Part shown: piece by piece, positions 54,588 to 64,000 of the stretch
Numbering within the stretch: the stretch's first letter is position 1
Layout: each line of letters begins with the position of its first letter
Assembly: GCA_003858485.1 (NCBI GenBank)
Contig: RQYD01000001.1
Coordinates: forward strand, 1 to 64,000
Direction of reading: 5' to 3'
Origin: Clostridiales bacterium COT073_COT-073
Lineage (GTDB): Bacteria > Bacillota > Clostridia > Lachnospirales > Vallitaleaceae
Length of the DNA: 64,000 bases
The notes under the pieces: model-generated
What the model was told of the DNA's origin: nothing
The model's input: the letters and a program-made list of their open reading frames with translations, nothing else
The model's database searches: none
Made by a program: the position numbers and the translations under genes

Positions 54588-56398
54588 TTCTGCTCACCTG
54601 CCTTTCTCTCAATTTCCCAGCTTTCCGCTTCAAACTGTAAGTCCCACAAACTCTTATACTCTCCCTCTTTTTCTAAAAGTTTTTCATGAGTACCTTCTTC
54701 TATTATTTGTCCTTCTTTTAAGACAATGATCTTATCCGCCTCCATAATGCTCTTTAATCTATGGGCAATCACAATCACTGTCTTATCCTCGATTAAATTT
54801 TTAATGGCTTCCTGAATCAGATTTTCATTCTCTGCATCGGTATAAGCTAAAGCTTCGTCTAAAATCACAATTTTAGAATCTTTTAAAAATGTTCTGGCAA
54901 TGGATATCCTTTGAGCTTCTCCACCGGATAGTTTGATATTACCGCTCCCTATAACCGTGTCATAACCATTCGGAAGATTGCTGATAAATTCATGACATCT
55001 TGCCTTCTTGGCCGCTTTTATGATTTCTTCCTCCGACACATCCCGATTCATTGAAATATTGTTCCTTACCGTATCCGAAAAAATATGAGTGTCTTGAAAA
55101 ACAAAGGCGATTTTTTCCATTAAGTCTTTTGTGGAGATGGCTCTGATATCCTTTCCGCCGATTTTTATACTGCCTTCCTCAACATCCCAAAAACGCAAGA
55201 TCAACTGTCCTATGGTAGACTTTCCGCTTCCCGATTCCCCGACTAAGGCTGTCATTTCCTTCTCCTTACACACAAGAGAAACTTTGTTCAGAGCCAGTTT
55301 CCTTAATGGACCCACTTCGCTCTCATAAGAAAAGGAGACATTATCAAATACGACATCACTTCCCTTTATTTCCTCTGAACTATCCTGAATTGCAAGAGGC
55401 GTTTCATTTATGATACTTTCAATTTGAGAAAGTCCCGCTTTGGCAAGATTGATTTGAGTCGCATAATCAACGCAGGTTAAAAGGGGTTCGTATAGAGCCG
55501 GTGCAATGATCAGAGTCATAATGACGGCTAATACGGTAGAGACTGCCGGGTGATTCCATATTAGCAGCCCTCCTACCGGAACTACAAAAGTTAAAAGCGA
55601 TAGAATCATACTTTTATAAAGGCTCATTAAAAAAGATGCATTCTTGTAATTTGTAATTTCCCAGCACAGGCTTTCATCGAGGTAGTTTTCCAGACTCCTT
55701 AGCATACCGCCTGTTTTACCGAACAGTTTCACTTCCGCCATTCCTTTGATATATTCAGAAAAACTGCTGGTAATGTTAGCGGATGCTTTCATATAACTTG
55801 CATACCGTTCTTTTGCACTCTTACTTCCAAATATCATAAACTGAAAAGTAAATGCCAGAATAACAGAAAAAAGGACGGTAATTGCCATGATGATGTTCAG
55901 ATAGCCAATACCTATAAAGAGCAATAACAATACAGCAAAGGAACCGATTAAGTCCGGCATCATATGAGCGATGATTCCTTCCAGCTTTTCAATATTTTCA
56001 TCCATAATTTTTTGAATGCTGCCACTGGTATTTTTAGAAAAAAATCCGATTGAAAGCCTTCCTAAATGTTCCATCAGTTTCATTCGATAGAGATATAAAG
56101 TTTTAAAAGCCATTTTATGGCAGCCCAAACTTCCGAAAAAAGTAAAAATCAAATTAAGCAAAATGGCAATCCCTGCGATCGCGATCCATAGTATGATTGT
56201 TTCCTTCTTCTCCCCCTTAGATGTCAAAAAAACTTTGCTGATAACATACACCGATAAATATGGCACCACATTGCATATCATACCGATGACCGACAAGCAA
56301 ATGCTGAATATGAGAAATGGTTTTCCCTCATTCGAATAGAAAAAAATATGTTCCAGTATTCCTTTCGATTTTTTATTCAAAACAACAACCCCTTTCAT
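54584..56398 (-). CDS. ABC exporter-type protein, first subunit
   Basis: A half-transporter of ~604 residues: six membrane helices, Walker A GESGSGKST, signature LSGGEAQRIS, H-loop IAHRLKS. The Walker B motif reads IVILDEALAY, so the usual Thr/Pro after LDEA is replaced; the catalytic Glu is present. The start is uncertain: ATG at 56398 has a weak site, and a TTG at 56380 follows AAAGGGG nine bases away. It is divergent from an AraC-type regulator and shares its region with a Fur box. Confidence 0.9.
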   Translation of the reverse strand: MKGVVVLNKKSKGILEHIFFYSNEGKPFLIFSICLSVIGMICNVVPYLSVYVISKVFLTSKGEKKETIILWIAIAGIAILLNLIFTFFGSLGCHKMAFKTLYLYRMKLMEHLGRLSIGFFSKNTSGSIQKIMDENIEKLEGIIAHMMPDLIGSFAVLLLLFIGIGYLNIIMAITVLFSVILAFTFQFMIFGSKSAKERYASYMKASANITSSFSEYIKGMAEVKLFGKTGGMLRSLENYLDESLCWEITNYKNASFLMSLYKSMILSLLTFVVPVGGLLIWNHPAVSTVLAVIMTLIIAPALYEPLLTCVDYATQINLAKAGLSQIESIINETPLAIQDSSEEIKGSDVVFDNVSFSYESEVGPLRKLALNKVSLVCKEKEMTALVGESGSGKSTIGQLILRFWDVEEGSIKIGGKDIRAISTKDLMEKIAFVFQDTHIFSDTVRNNISMNRDVSEEEIIKAAKKARCHEFISNLPNGYDTVIGSGNIKLSGGEAQRISIARTFLKDSKIVILDEALAYTDAENENLIQEAIKNLIEDKTVIVIAHRLKSIMEADKIIVLKEGQIIEEGTHEKLLEKEGEYKSLWDLQFEAESWEIERKAGEQK

Positions 56399-56427
56399 TT
56401 CCAATAAAGTTAGTCTACACGAACTCT

Positions 56428-56456
56428 ATTTTAACTTATTTGATAGCGATTATCAA
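56428..56456 (-). promoter_or_regulatory. Promoter of the ABC exporter operon
   Basis: On the minus strand: TTGATA (56456-56451), 17 bases, TAAAAT (56433-56428), a near-consensus sigma-A promoter. Its -35 and spacer overlap the Fur box. Confidence 0.8.
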
Positions 56457-56465
56457 CACGATAAT
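56440..56465. promoter_or_regulatory. Putative Fur box
   Basis: TGATAGCGATTATCA (56441-56455) matches the 7-1-7 Fur consensus TGATAATNATTATCA with two changes. A second overlapping dyad, ATTATC, AACAC, GATAAT (56449-56465), extends it. It covers the ABC promoter's -35, so iron-loaded Fur would repress the operon. It also lies ahead of the AraC gene. Confidence 0.7.
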
Positions 56466-56575
56466 TCTCCAAATACAACAGGATTATTTTTAATTTTCCT
56501 TTATTTATAGATATTTATATGATATAATCCTCTTGAAATACAAAAGAAAAAACTCCAAAAAAAGAAGGTATGTCT

Positions 56576-57520
56576 ATGAGAACGATTGAAGATTACTGGA
56601 AAGACTTTGAAAAATTTGGTTTTATAAAACATTCTAAAGCAGGAAGATGTGATTTTATCTTGTCTGGCGAAAAAGGTGAAGGCGGCTTTTCTATTTTGGG
56701 TGATTCTTCCTCATCCATGGCCGTCATTAGTGATTGTACCCTTTATACCCCTTTTGTCATCAAAGAATATATTAGCGAACGATTCATTGATATTGGACAG
56801 TATTATGCAGGCGCTGCCTCCTACTACCAAAAAAAAGACAGCATAGCTGAATTTGAATATGGACTGAATGCTTATGTAAATACCAATACTTACTGTTGGT
56901 ATAAGAGAGTGGAACCGAATGTGCGGCTTCTCAACATTAGCTTTGCCTTTCGGGAAATTTTTTTCTCCTCACTGCCTATCAAATTAGAAGATGATTTCTT
57001 TGAAAGAGCAGCCATGGTGCTTAATCCTAAGCCAATTTCTATCCCGAAAATAACCGCTATTTGCAACAGCATGAAAGATTGTACTTTGGAAGGCAATGCC
57101 TTAAGTCTTTATATTCATGGCAAATCATTGGAAGTCTTTTCCCTGCTTTACGATTACATTTATAAAGAAATACCGAAATCCACCGTTCATCTTTCCGCTA
57201 AAGATAAATCCATTTTAAATGAGGTGAAATCATTTATCGAAAATAATTATGCAGATCACTTTACAATTGCTGATCTGACCAAAATCTTTGCCATCAATCA
57301 ACAAAAACTATTGTCCGGTTTTAAATCTTCTTTTAGTTCCACAATCAATGAGTATACCAAAAAAATACGAATGACCAAGGCTCTTGAACTGCTTTATGAT
57401 GATGAATTATCGGTTGTAGAAATTGCTAAGTCCGTTGGTTACTATGGCGATGGCTACTTCCAAAAAGCGTTTAAGGAAACTTATGGCGTAACCCCAAGTC
57501 AAATGAGAAAAGACTTGTAA
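56576..57520 (+). CDS. AraC-family regulator
   Basis: A 314-residue activator. The N-terminal domain is a variable ligand-sensing region; the C-terminal ~100 residues have the two AraC HTHs: FTIADLTKIFAINQQKLLSGFK and SVVEIAKSVGYYGDGYFQKAFKETYGVTPSQMR (the final motif is diagnostic). Being divergent from the ABC pair, it probably activates it in response to a siderophore or metal complex, like YbtA. AAGAAGG lies seven bases before the ATG at 56576, so the ATG at 56570 is too close. Confidence 0.9.
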   Translation: MRTIEDYWKDFEKFGFIKHSKAGRCDFILSGEKGEGGFSILGDSSSSMAVISDCTLYTPFVIKEYISERFIDIGQYYAGAASYYQKKDSIAEFEYGLNAYVNTNTYCWYKRVEPNVRLLNISFAFREIFFSSLPIKLEDDFFERAAMVLNPKPISIPKITAICNSMKDCTLEGNALSLYIHGKSLEVFSLLYDYIYKEIPKSTVHLSAKDKSILNEVKSFIENNYADHFTIADLTKIFAINQQKLLSGFKSSFSSTINEYTKKIRMTKALELLYDDELSVVEIAKSVGYYGDGYFQKAFKETYGVTPSQMRKDL

Positions 57521-57564
57521 TTAAAGCCGCCTTTTGCGATCTGCTTTTTGGGGCTAAAGCATAC

Positions 57565-57601
57565 AAAAAAGCGAAACCGACATGTCGATTTCGCTTTTTT
57601 A
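57565..57601. terminator. Terminator between AraC and groEL
   Basis: AAAAAAGCGAAA pairs with TTTCGCTTTTTT around a small inner stem (CGACATGTCG). T-runs follow on both strands, so it ends the AraC and groEL transcripts. Confidence 0.9.
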
Positions 57602-57626
57602 TCCTGATGCACTTATAGTCTGTGCC

Positions 57627-59294
<1,668 letters not shown>

Positions 59295-59393
59295 CTATGT
59301 CAGCCCGATCAAATTTTTTGTGACATCAGCCCGAAAATAGATATTATTTCTGCTATATTTGCCTATTCTACCAATAATTTTCAGTCAGGTATA

Positions 59394-59678
59394 TTACTCA
59401 ACAATTGCTAAAATATCCGATTGTCGAACGATTTTTAATTCTTCGCCTTTAATTTTAACATCGGTTCCGGCATACTTAGAATAAATCACCCGGTCACCAA
59501 CTTTAACTTCCATTTTTACTTCTTTTCCGTCAACCACTCCTCCCGGACCAACTGCTAAAACAATAGCCTCCTGCGGCTTTTCTTTAGCATCACCGGTAAG
59601 AATGATTCCAGAGGCGGTAGTTTCCTCCGCTTCCACTTGTTTTAATACAACTCTGTCTGTAAGTGGCTTTAAATTCAT
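59394..59678 (-). CDS. groES: Co-chaperonin GroES
   Basis: A 94-residue GroES, the lid of the GroEL ring: MNLKPLTDRVVLKQVEAEETTASGIILTGDAKEKPQ and the mobile-loop GIILT motif. GGAGG lies seven bases before the ATG. It is the first gene of groESL. Confidence 0.99.
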   Translation of the reverse strand: MNLKPLTDRVVLKQVEAEETTASGIILTGDAKEKPQEAIVLAVGPGGVVDGKEVKMEVKVGDRVIYSKYAGTDVKIKGEELKIVRQSDILAIVE

Positions 59679-59730
59679 AATAAATCCTCCTAGTTCTGTG
59701 CTTGCGACTAATTATATAATCTTCTTGTTA

Positions 59731-59757
59731 TTAGCACTCACTTTAATTGAGTGCTAA
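59731..59757 (-). promoter_or_regulatory. CIRCE element of groESL
   Basis: TTAGCACTC, nine bases, GAGTGCTAA is a perfect CIRCE operator, the binding site of the HrcA repressor. A likely sigma-A promoter (TTGCCA, 17 bases, TAAACT) lies just beyond it on the minus strand. It is about 55 bases from the groES start. Confidence 0.97.
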
Positions 59758-59936
59758 ACTAGCTCTAGTTTATAAAAAAAGCTGATTTCTGGCAAGTCTA
59801 AATTCCGATAAAAACACTGTATTTTCTTCCCATATCTCTCTTTTTTTCATTTTTTCATTGTTTTTCTCACTTTTTCTTGTTTTAAATGATTTTATATTTT
59901 TTTTAAGTATTGACCCTTAGATCGAATCCGGCACAT

Positions 59937-60737
59937 TTACTTTTCAGACAGCGCTTCTGCTTCCAAATGTTCTAATTCCTCAGCTTCTGCCTGGGTTTGT
60001 CTGGCCACCGCATCATTTTTCCAAACTTTACGCAAAGCGGAAATTTTTTCAAAAATCCGGCTGTTTTCTTTTTTGGTGATTTCCCGGTTGGCATAACATA
60101 CTTTCAGCCATTTATTAGTTTCTTCATAGTTTTGCAAACGATAATGCAAAACACCAATTAAATAAGCCAGAGTCAATTCATTCATTCCCCGAATCGGGAA
60201 TTTTTCGGTTACATATGCTTTTTCCAAAAGCGGCAAGGCATTTTGGTAATATTTTAAAACTGTTTCATTTAGCCCGGCTTCCTGATTGCACTGAATTTCC
60301 TTAGGCTCCGGCTGAGTTTTGTAAAACCAGGCCGTTCGGAGCATTAAATATCCCATTTCCGAATCTTTTAACCCCATCACCTGAGCCGAAAGATGCGCTA
60401 GTTTATACTTCTCTTCAGCCTGCTCTTCGGTTAAAATCATCGGATAATGACGACTATGAAATTTCGGCATAATCGTTTTACGAACTCTTTCCCTTTGCCA
60501 CTCATTCATTTCTGTAAAGCAATCCGTCAACATAGCATAACCACAGTTAAAACAAACTGTAACATCATAAGAAAACGGATTAATACCCGACACATAGCAA
60601 GGCCTTAAATCCGGCTCGACATAATCAATACGCAAGCGACTATACCGTGGATAAGAATCCATGAACTGCCGACCACAGGCGGGACAGTTCATTTCTTTTT
60701 GAAATAGCCATACTGGCAATGTTTGTTGTTCTTTCAT
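59937..60737 (-). CDS. DUF2225 protein
   Basis: A 266-residue DUF2225 protein. The zinc-binding N-terminus has CPACGRQF and, later, CFNCGYAML. The C-terminal half is TPR-like with paired helices. Proteins of this family have been described as small regulatory ones, but the function is not established. It appears to be a single gene upstream of groESL. AAGGAA stands before the ATG. Confidence 0.8.
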   Translation of the reverse strand: MKEQQTLPVWLFQKEMNCPACGRQFMDSYPRYSRLRIDYVEPDLRPCYVSGINPFSYDVTVCFNCGYAMLTDCFTEMNEWQRERVRKTIMPKFHSRHYPMILTEEQAEEKYKLAHLSAQVMGLKDSEMGYLMLRTAWFYKTQPEPKEIQCNQEAGLNETVLKYYQNALPLLEKAYVTEKFPIRGMNELTLAYLIGVLHYRLQNYEETNKWLKVCYANREITKKENSRIFEKISALRKVWKNDAVARQTQAEAEELEHLEAEALSEK

Positions 60738-60922
60738 TTCTTTTTTCCTTTATTTATCTTATATTTTCTTATTTTATTGATCTTCCATTTAAGTAACTTT
60801 TGTCCCCGCTCCGTAAGTTCCGTATTGAACCTGATTTTTCACTGCTTCAGCAAAATTTTCTTTTCTAACAAGCTACGGACCGAAATTATCTTGATAATTC
60901 CGGTCCAAAAGTATTTTTATTT

Positions 60923-61092
60923 GTTCAACTTTCCCATGTTCTTTAGAACCGACTTTTTATGGCAGGCGGCGCAAAGCATTTTTTCACCGAAAAGTACAAA
61001 AGCAAACTATCTTAGGCAGTAAGCGGCAAAAAATCATGCTCCCCTTCCCCGAAGCGGGATAAAGCCAAAAAAGATGAGAGGAAAATTGAGTT
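60923..61092. mobile_element. Miniature inverted-repeat element, copy 4
   Basis: 170 bp with somewhat decayed ends: GTTCAACTTTCCCATGTTCT and GAGAGGAAAATTGAGTT. Orientation as in copy 2: GAAGCGGGATAAAGCCAAAAA is near the right end. Its right end overlaps the last two bases of the glnS stop codon, so it may supply the 3' end of the glnS transcript. Confidence 0.75.
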
Positions 61093-62725
61093 ATTTATAG
61101 GATGACTTTAACGAAACCGCTTCATTTAATACCATATGTTCCCCGGTACTGTCTTTTGGATCGACATTATAATAACCCAGACGAATCAGCTGCATTTTAT
61201 CTTCTTTTTTCAAGCTTTTAATATATGGCTCAATTCTGGCATGAGGATAAACCATCAATGAATTTTCATTGATTTGTGGCTCACCATCTTCACCGGTTTC
61301 AAATAAATAGCCATATTGACGAATTTCAGCTTCTGCTCCTTCAGTAGCTGATACCCAATGAATGGTACCTCTGGGCTTTCTGCCTTCAAAGCCGCTGCCA
61401 CTCTTAGTTTCCGGGTCATACGTGCAGTGCAGCTCAATGATCTTATCATTTTCATCCCGAATCACTTCATTGCAGCGAATAAAATAAGCATACATCAAGC
61501 GAACTTCCTCACCCTTAACCAGGCGTTTATACTTTTTATTAGGAGCAATCTCCATAAAGTCCTCAGCCTCTATTAATATTTCACGGGTAAATGGAATCTG
61601 ACGCTCACCCAGCTCCGGATTTTCCAGATTGTTCGGGGCGGTCAGCCACTCTACTTTTCCTTCTTCCCAGTTGGTAATAACAACCTTAATCGGATCAAGG
61701 ACAGCCATTACTCTTGGTGTCTTTAGCTTCAGATCTTCGCGCAGAGCATGCTCAAGCATGGAAATATCAACCAGGCTTTTGCTTTTTGACAGTCCGGTCA
61801 TTTCAAAGAAACTAAATAACGACTCCCTGGTATAGCCACGGCGACGAAGTCCTTTGATGGTTGCTAACCGCGGATCATCCCAGCCATCAATTACACCGGA
61901 TTCAACTAAGGGACGAATTCTCCTTTTGCCAAGCACAGTATTAGTCAGTGCCAGTTCAGCAAACTCAATTTGCTGCGGCGCATTTTCCCATTCCAGCTGC
62001 TCCAAAAACCAATTATAAATCGGACGATGATCTTCAAACTCCAAACCGCAGAGTGAATGCGTTACTCCCTCGACTGCATCTTCAATTGGATGGGCAAAAT
62101 CATAGAGCGGATAAATTTTCCACTTATCACCGGTAGCATAATGATCCTTATGCACAATCCGGTAAATAGCCGGATCTCTCATATTCATATTCGGTGAAGC
62201 CATATCCACCTTTGCCCGAAGCACCTTCGCTCCATCCGGAAACTCACCCTGGCGCATTCTTTCAAATAATTCCAAATTTTCTTCGATCGAGCGCTCACGA
62301 TAAGGACTGTTTTTCCCCGGTTCGGTCAATGTGCCTCGGTATTCTCTGATTTCTTCCGGCGACAGATCATCAACATAAGCAACACCCTTTTTGATCAATT
62401 TAAGTGCTGCTTCATATAAGTCATCAAAATATGAGGATGCTTTGTATTCTCTATCTTCATAATCGGCACCCAACCACTTTAAATCCTCTTTGATGCTTTC
62501 CACATATTCCATTTTTTCCTTGGAAGGATCGGTGTCATCAAATCGTAAATTAAATTTACCATTGTATTTTTTAGCCATATTATAATTGGTAATAATTGCT
62601 TTGCAATGCCCAATATGCAAAAATCCATTCGGTTCCGGCGGAAAACGGGTCACCACTTCTTTGACTTTCCCGCTTTTTAAATCAGCGTCAATAATATGCT
62701 CGATAAAATTCTTGGATTCTTCCAT
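61091..62725 (-). CDS. glnS: Glutaminyl-tRNA synthetase
   Basis: A 544-residue GlnRS, close to the E. coli length. It joins glutamine to tRNA-Gln. The HIGH motif is in [17 protein letters not shown]. The lower-lobe [18 protein letters not shown] is typical of the GlnRS family. The KMSKS-type motif reads VLGKRRI here, against VMSKRKL in E. coli. Firmicutes mostly lack this enzyme and use GatCAB, so this copy may have been acquired. GGGAGG precedes the ATG. No T-box leader is present. Confidence 0.95.
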   Translation of the reverse strand: MEESKNFIEHIIDADLKSGKVKEVVTRFPPEPNGFLHIGHCKAIITNYNMAKKYNGKFNLRFDDTDPSKEKMEYVESIKEDLKWLGADYEDREYKASSYFDDLYEAALKLIKKGVAYVDDLSPEEIREYRGTLTEPGKNSPYRERSIEENLELFERMRQGEFPDGAKVLRAKVDMASPNMNMRDPAIYRIVHKDHYATGDKWKIYPLYDFAHPIEDAVEGVTHSLCGLEFEDHRPIYNWFLEQLEWENAPQQIEFAELALTNTVLGKRRIRPLVESGVIDGWDDPRLATIKGLRRRGYTRESLFSFFEMTGLSKSKSLVDISMLEHALREDLKLKTPRVMAVLDPIKVVITNWEEGKVEWLTAPNNLENPELGERQIPFTREILIEAEDFMEIAPNKKYKRLVKGEEVRLMYAYFIRCNEVIRDENDKIIELHCTYDPETKSGSGFEGRKPRGTIHWVSATEGAEAEIRQYGYLFETGEDGEPQINENSLMVYPHARIEPYIKSLKKEDKMQLIRLGYYNVDPKDSTGEHMVLNEAVSLKSSYK

Positions 62726-63048
62726 TTTTAACCTCCCAAACTGAATTTATGTTTCTGCCTGATTATTTTCGGCATAAATATTATCGTTAATTATAGCATA
62801 AAGGCAAATAAAATACCAGCATTATCTTGAAATGATATCTTGTTCCCTTCCTTTTTATCCAGTTTGAATTTAAATCCTGACCTTTATTTTTCCAGGTATC
62901 GTTCTTTCTTATTTTTCGTTATCTTTTTCTTTTTTCAACATAGTTTACAAATTGCCATTCTGTTTTTACATTTATCCATATGCTTTTTGTACAGAATATC
63001 TTATTATACTCTTAACTTATTAGTCATTTTTAAGAAAGAGAGGATACT
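62726..63048. other. Intergenic region between divergent glnS and sugar-binding genes
   Basis: 323 bases, T-rich. It must hold the promoters of both divergent genes. TATAAT occurs on the minus strand near 62795-62800 without a matching -35, and TTTACA, 17 bases, TACATT is a weak plus-strand candidate near 62942-62970. I see no coding sequence, riboswitch or T-box. Confidence 0.4.
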
Positions 63049-64000
63049 ATGAAAAAAAGAATTTTTACACTTTTATTATGCTTTGCATTAGTCCTTGGTA
63101 TGACGGCTTGCGGTGATACCAAAAAAGACGAAAAGAAAGCACCGGAATCCAATTCCACCACAGAAGCAAATCAATCTATGGAAAAAACAGAAAAAGATGA
63201 ACCCAAAGAAAGCATGACAATGGACAGTGTTAAATTAACCGTCAGCATTTGGGATAATAACCAAAAACCGGGGCTTGAGCAAATATTAGCTGACTTTACT
63301 GCTCAAACCGGAATTGAAACTGAAATTTCGGTCATCTCATGGGATGAATACTGGACACTTTTGGCATCCGGTGCTCAAGGCGGAAAATTGCCGGATGTAT
63401 TTTGGATGCACTCAAACGAAAGTCAACGTTATATGGAAAACAATATGCTTTTGGATTTGACCGATCGTATCAAAAACAGCCAAAGCATTGATATGAGCAA
63501 ATACCCTGCTGATATTGCAGAGCTTTATGCATTGGACGGAAAGACATTCGGTATTCCTAAAGATATTGATACCATTGCTTTATGGTATAATAAAACCATG
63601 TTTGATGAAGCCGGTGTAAAATATCCGGATGACAGCTGGACATGGGATGATTTTGTAGAAGCAGCTAAAAAATTGACCAAAGAAGATGGAAGCCAATATG
63701 GTTGCGTAATTGCAGTTGATAACAACCAAGCCGGATATTATAATATGATTTATGATTATGGCGGATATGTCATCAGCCCGGATAAGAAAAAATCCGGTTA
63801 TGATGATCCGAATACCCTAAAGGGAATGTCTGTTATCTCTCGCTTATTGGAAGCAAAAGCAATGCCTGATTTACAAACTGTATCCGAAAACAAAACTGAT
63901 GTTTTAATGCAATCAGGTAAAGTTGCTATGGCAACCCAAGGTTCTTGGATGATTGCCGCTTTTAAAGATAATGAGTATATGGTAAATAACTTTGATGTTG
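63049..64000 (+). CDS. Sugar ABC transporter substrate-binding lipoprotein, incomplete
   Basis: The frame stays open to the window edge (317 codons). A lipoprotein signal ends LVLGMTACGD, followed by an acidic/Lys linker and a family-1 solute-binding domain: VKLTVSIWDNN, WDEYWTLLASGAQGGKLPDVFWM and KTFGIPKDIDTIALWYNKTMFDEAG. It captures a sugar outside the cell for an ABC importer whose permease and ATPase should lie to the right. GAGAGGA precedes the ATG. The sugar cannot be told. Confidence 0.9.
   Translation, partial: MKKRIFTLLLCFALVLGMTACGDTKKDEKKAPESNSTTEANQSMEKTEKDEPKESMTMDSVKLTVSIWDNNQKPGLEQILADFTAQTGIETEISVISWDEYWTLLASGAQGGKLPDVFWMHSNESQRYMENNMLLDLTDRIKNSQSIDMSKYPADIAELYALDGKTFGIPKDIDTIALWYNKTMFDEAGVKYPDDSWTWDDFVEAAKKLTKEDGSQYGCVIAVDNNQAGYYNMIYDYGGYVISPDKKKSGYDDPNTLKGMSVISRLLEAKAMPDLQTVSENKTDVLMQSGKVAMATQGSWMIAAFKDNEYMVNNFDV

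Noticed and set aside
62726-62850. T-box riboswitch upstream of glnS
   Set aside because: I looked for the T-box consensus and a following terminator on the minus strand and found neither.

Overview
The window looks like chromosomal DNA of a low-GC, anaerobic Gram-positive bacterium of the class Clostridia. The reasons are strong AGGAGG-type ribosome binding sites, GTG and TTG starts, sigma-A promoters with extended -10 elements, a CIRCE operator before groESL, SLH-domain surface proteins, an FNT formate/nitrite channel, an ascorbate-type PTS, NADP-type glutamate dehydrogenase, and CRISPR repeats ending in ATGTAAAT as in clostridial type I-B systems. I cannot name the species. Most genes lie on the minus strand.

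Region 1 (1-16.3 kb) is accessory DNA built around CRISPR. Three arrays (12, 21 and 11 good repeats) are read on the minus strand. Each starts at a nearly identical ~180-bp leader, and a fourth leader is cut by the left window edge, so another array should lie just outside. Each leader carries a promoter (TTGCCG-17-TAGAAT) and a GC-rich hairpin made from CTGTCGA boxes. Downstream of each array, on the same strand, sits different cargo: a ParE/Phd-type toxin-antitoxin pair, a DUF4143 ATPase, or a large uncharacterised cluster (SWIM zinc finger, formylglycine-enzyme-like protein, giant helical protein, membrane-anchored hydrolase, DUF4846 lipoprotein). Two promoters of that cluster have the same architecture as the CRISPR leader promoter. 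No cas genes are present.

Region 2 (16.3-21.4 kb) holds a DUF3592 membrane protein, a TPR-GAF-GGDEF diguanylate cyclase, DUF1905, a membrane protein and a rhamnose-mutarotase-like protein. Region 3 (21.5-33.7 kb) is a biosynthesis-like cluster: FabH-like ketosynthase, alpha/beta hydrolase, adenylate-forming enzyme, metallo-beta-lactamase-fold hydrolase, NAD-dependent epimerase, GT1 and GT2 glycosyltransferases and an SDR. Its gene set recalls OleABCD and suggests a glycosylated fatty-acid-derived product. A decayed CRISPR array lies just upstream.

Region 4 (34-38.2 kb, plus strand) has the FNT channel, a 138-bp tandem palindromic repeat and a ulaB-ulaA-SIS operon. Region 5 (38.4-49.7 kb, minus) is a cell-surface locus: an SLH protein with a 28-cysteine CGAT/CxGSxT repeat, a second SLH protein, a truncated pseudokinase with a sensor-like domain, a GT2-Ser/Thr kinase fusion of 1270 residues, a lipoprotein with a helical-barrel fold, and a small HTH-like regulator.

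Region 6 (49.8-64 kb) is more ordinary: tRNA-Ser, gdhA, a lipoprotein, a Fur-box-controlled pair of ABC exporters with a divergent AraC regulator, groESL, a DUF2225 protein, glnS and the start of a sugar-binding lipoprotein. At least four copies of a 150-206-bp miniature inverted-repeat element (ends AACTCAACTTTCCCAC) and two decayed copies are scattered from 19.6 to 61.1 kb.
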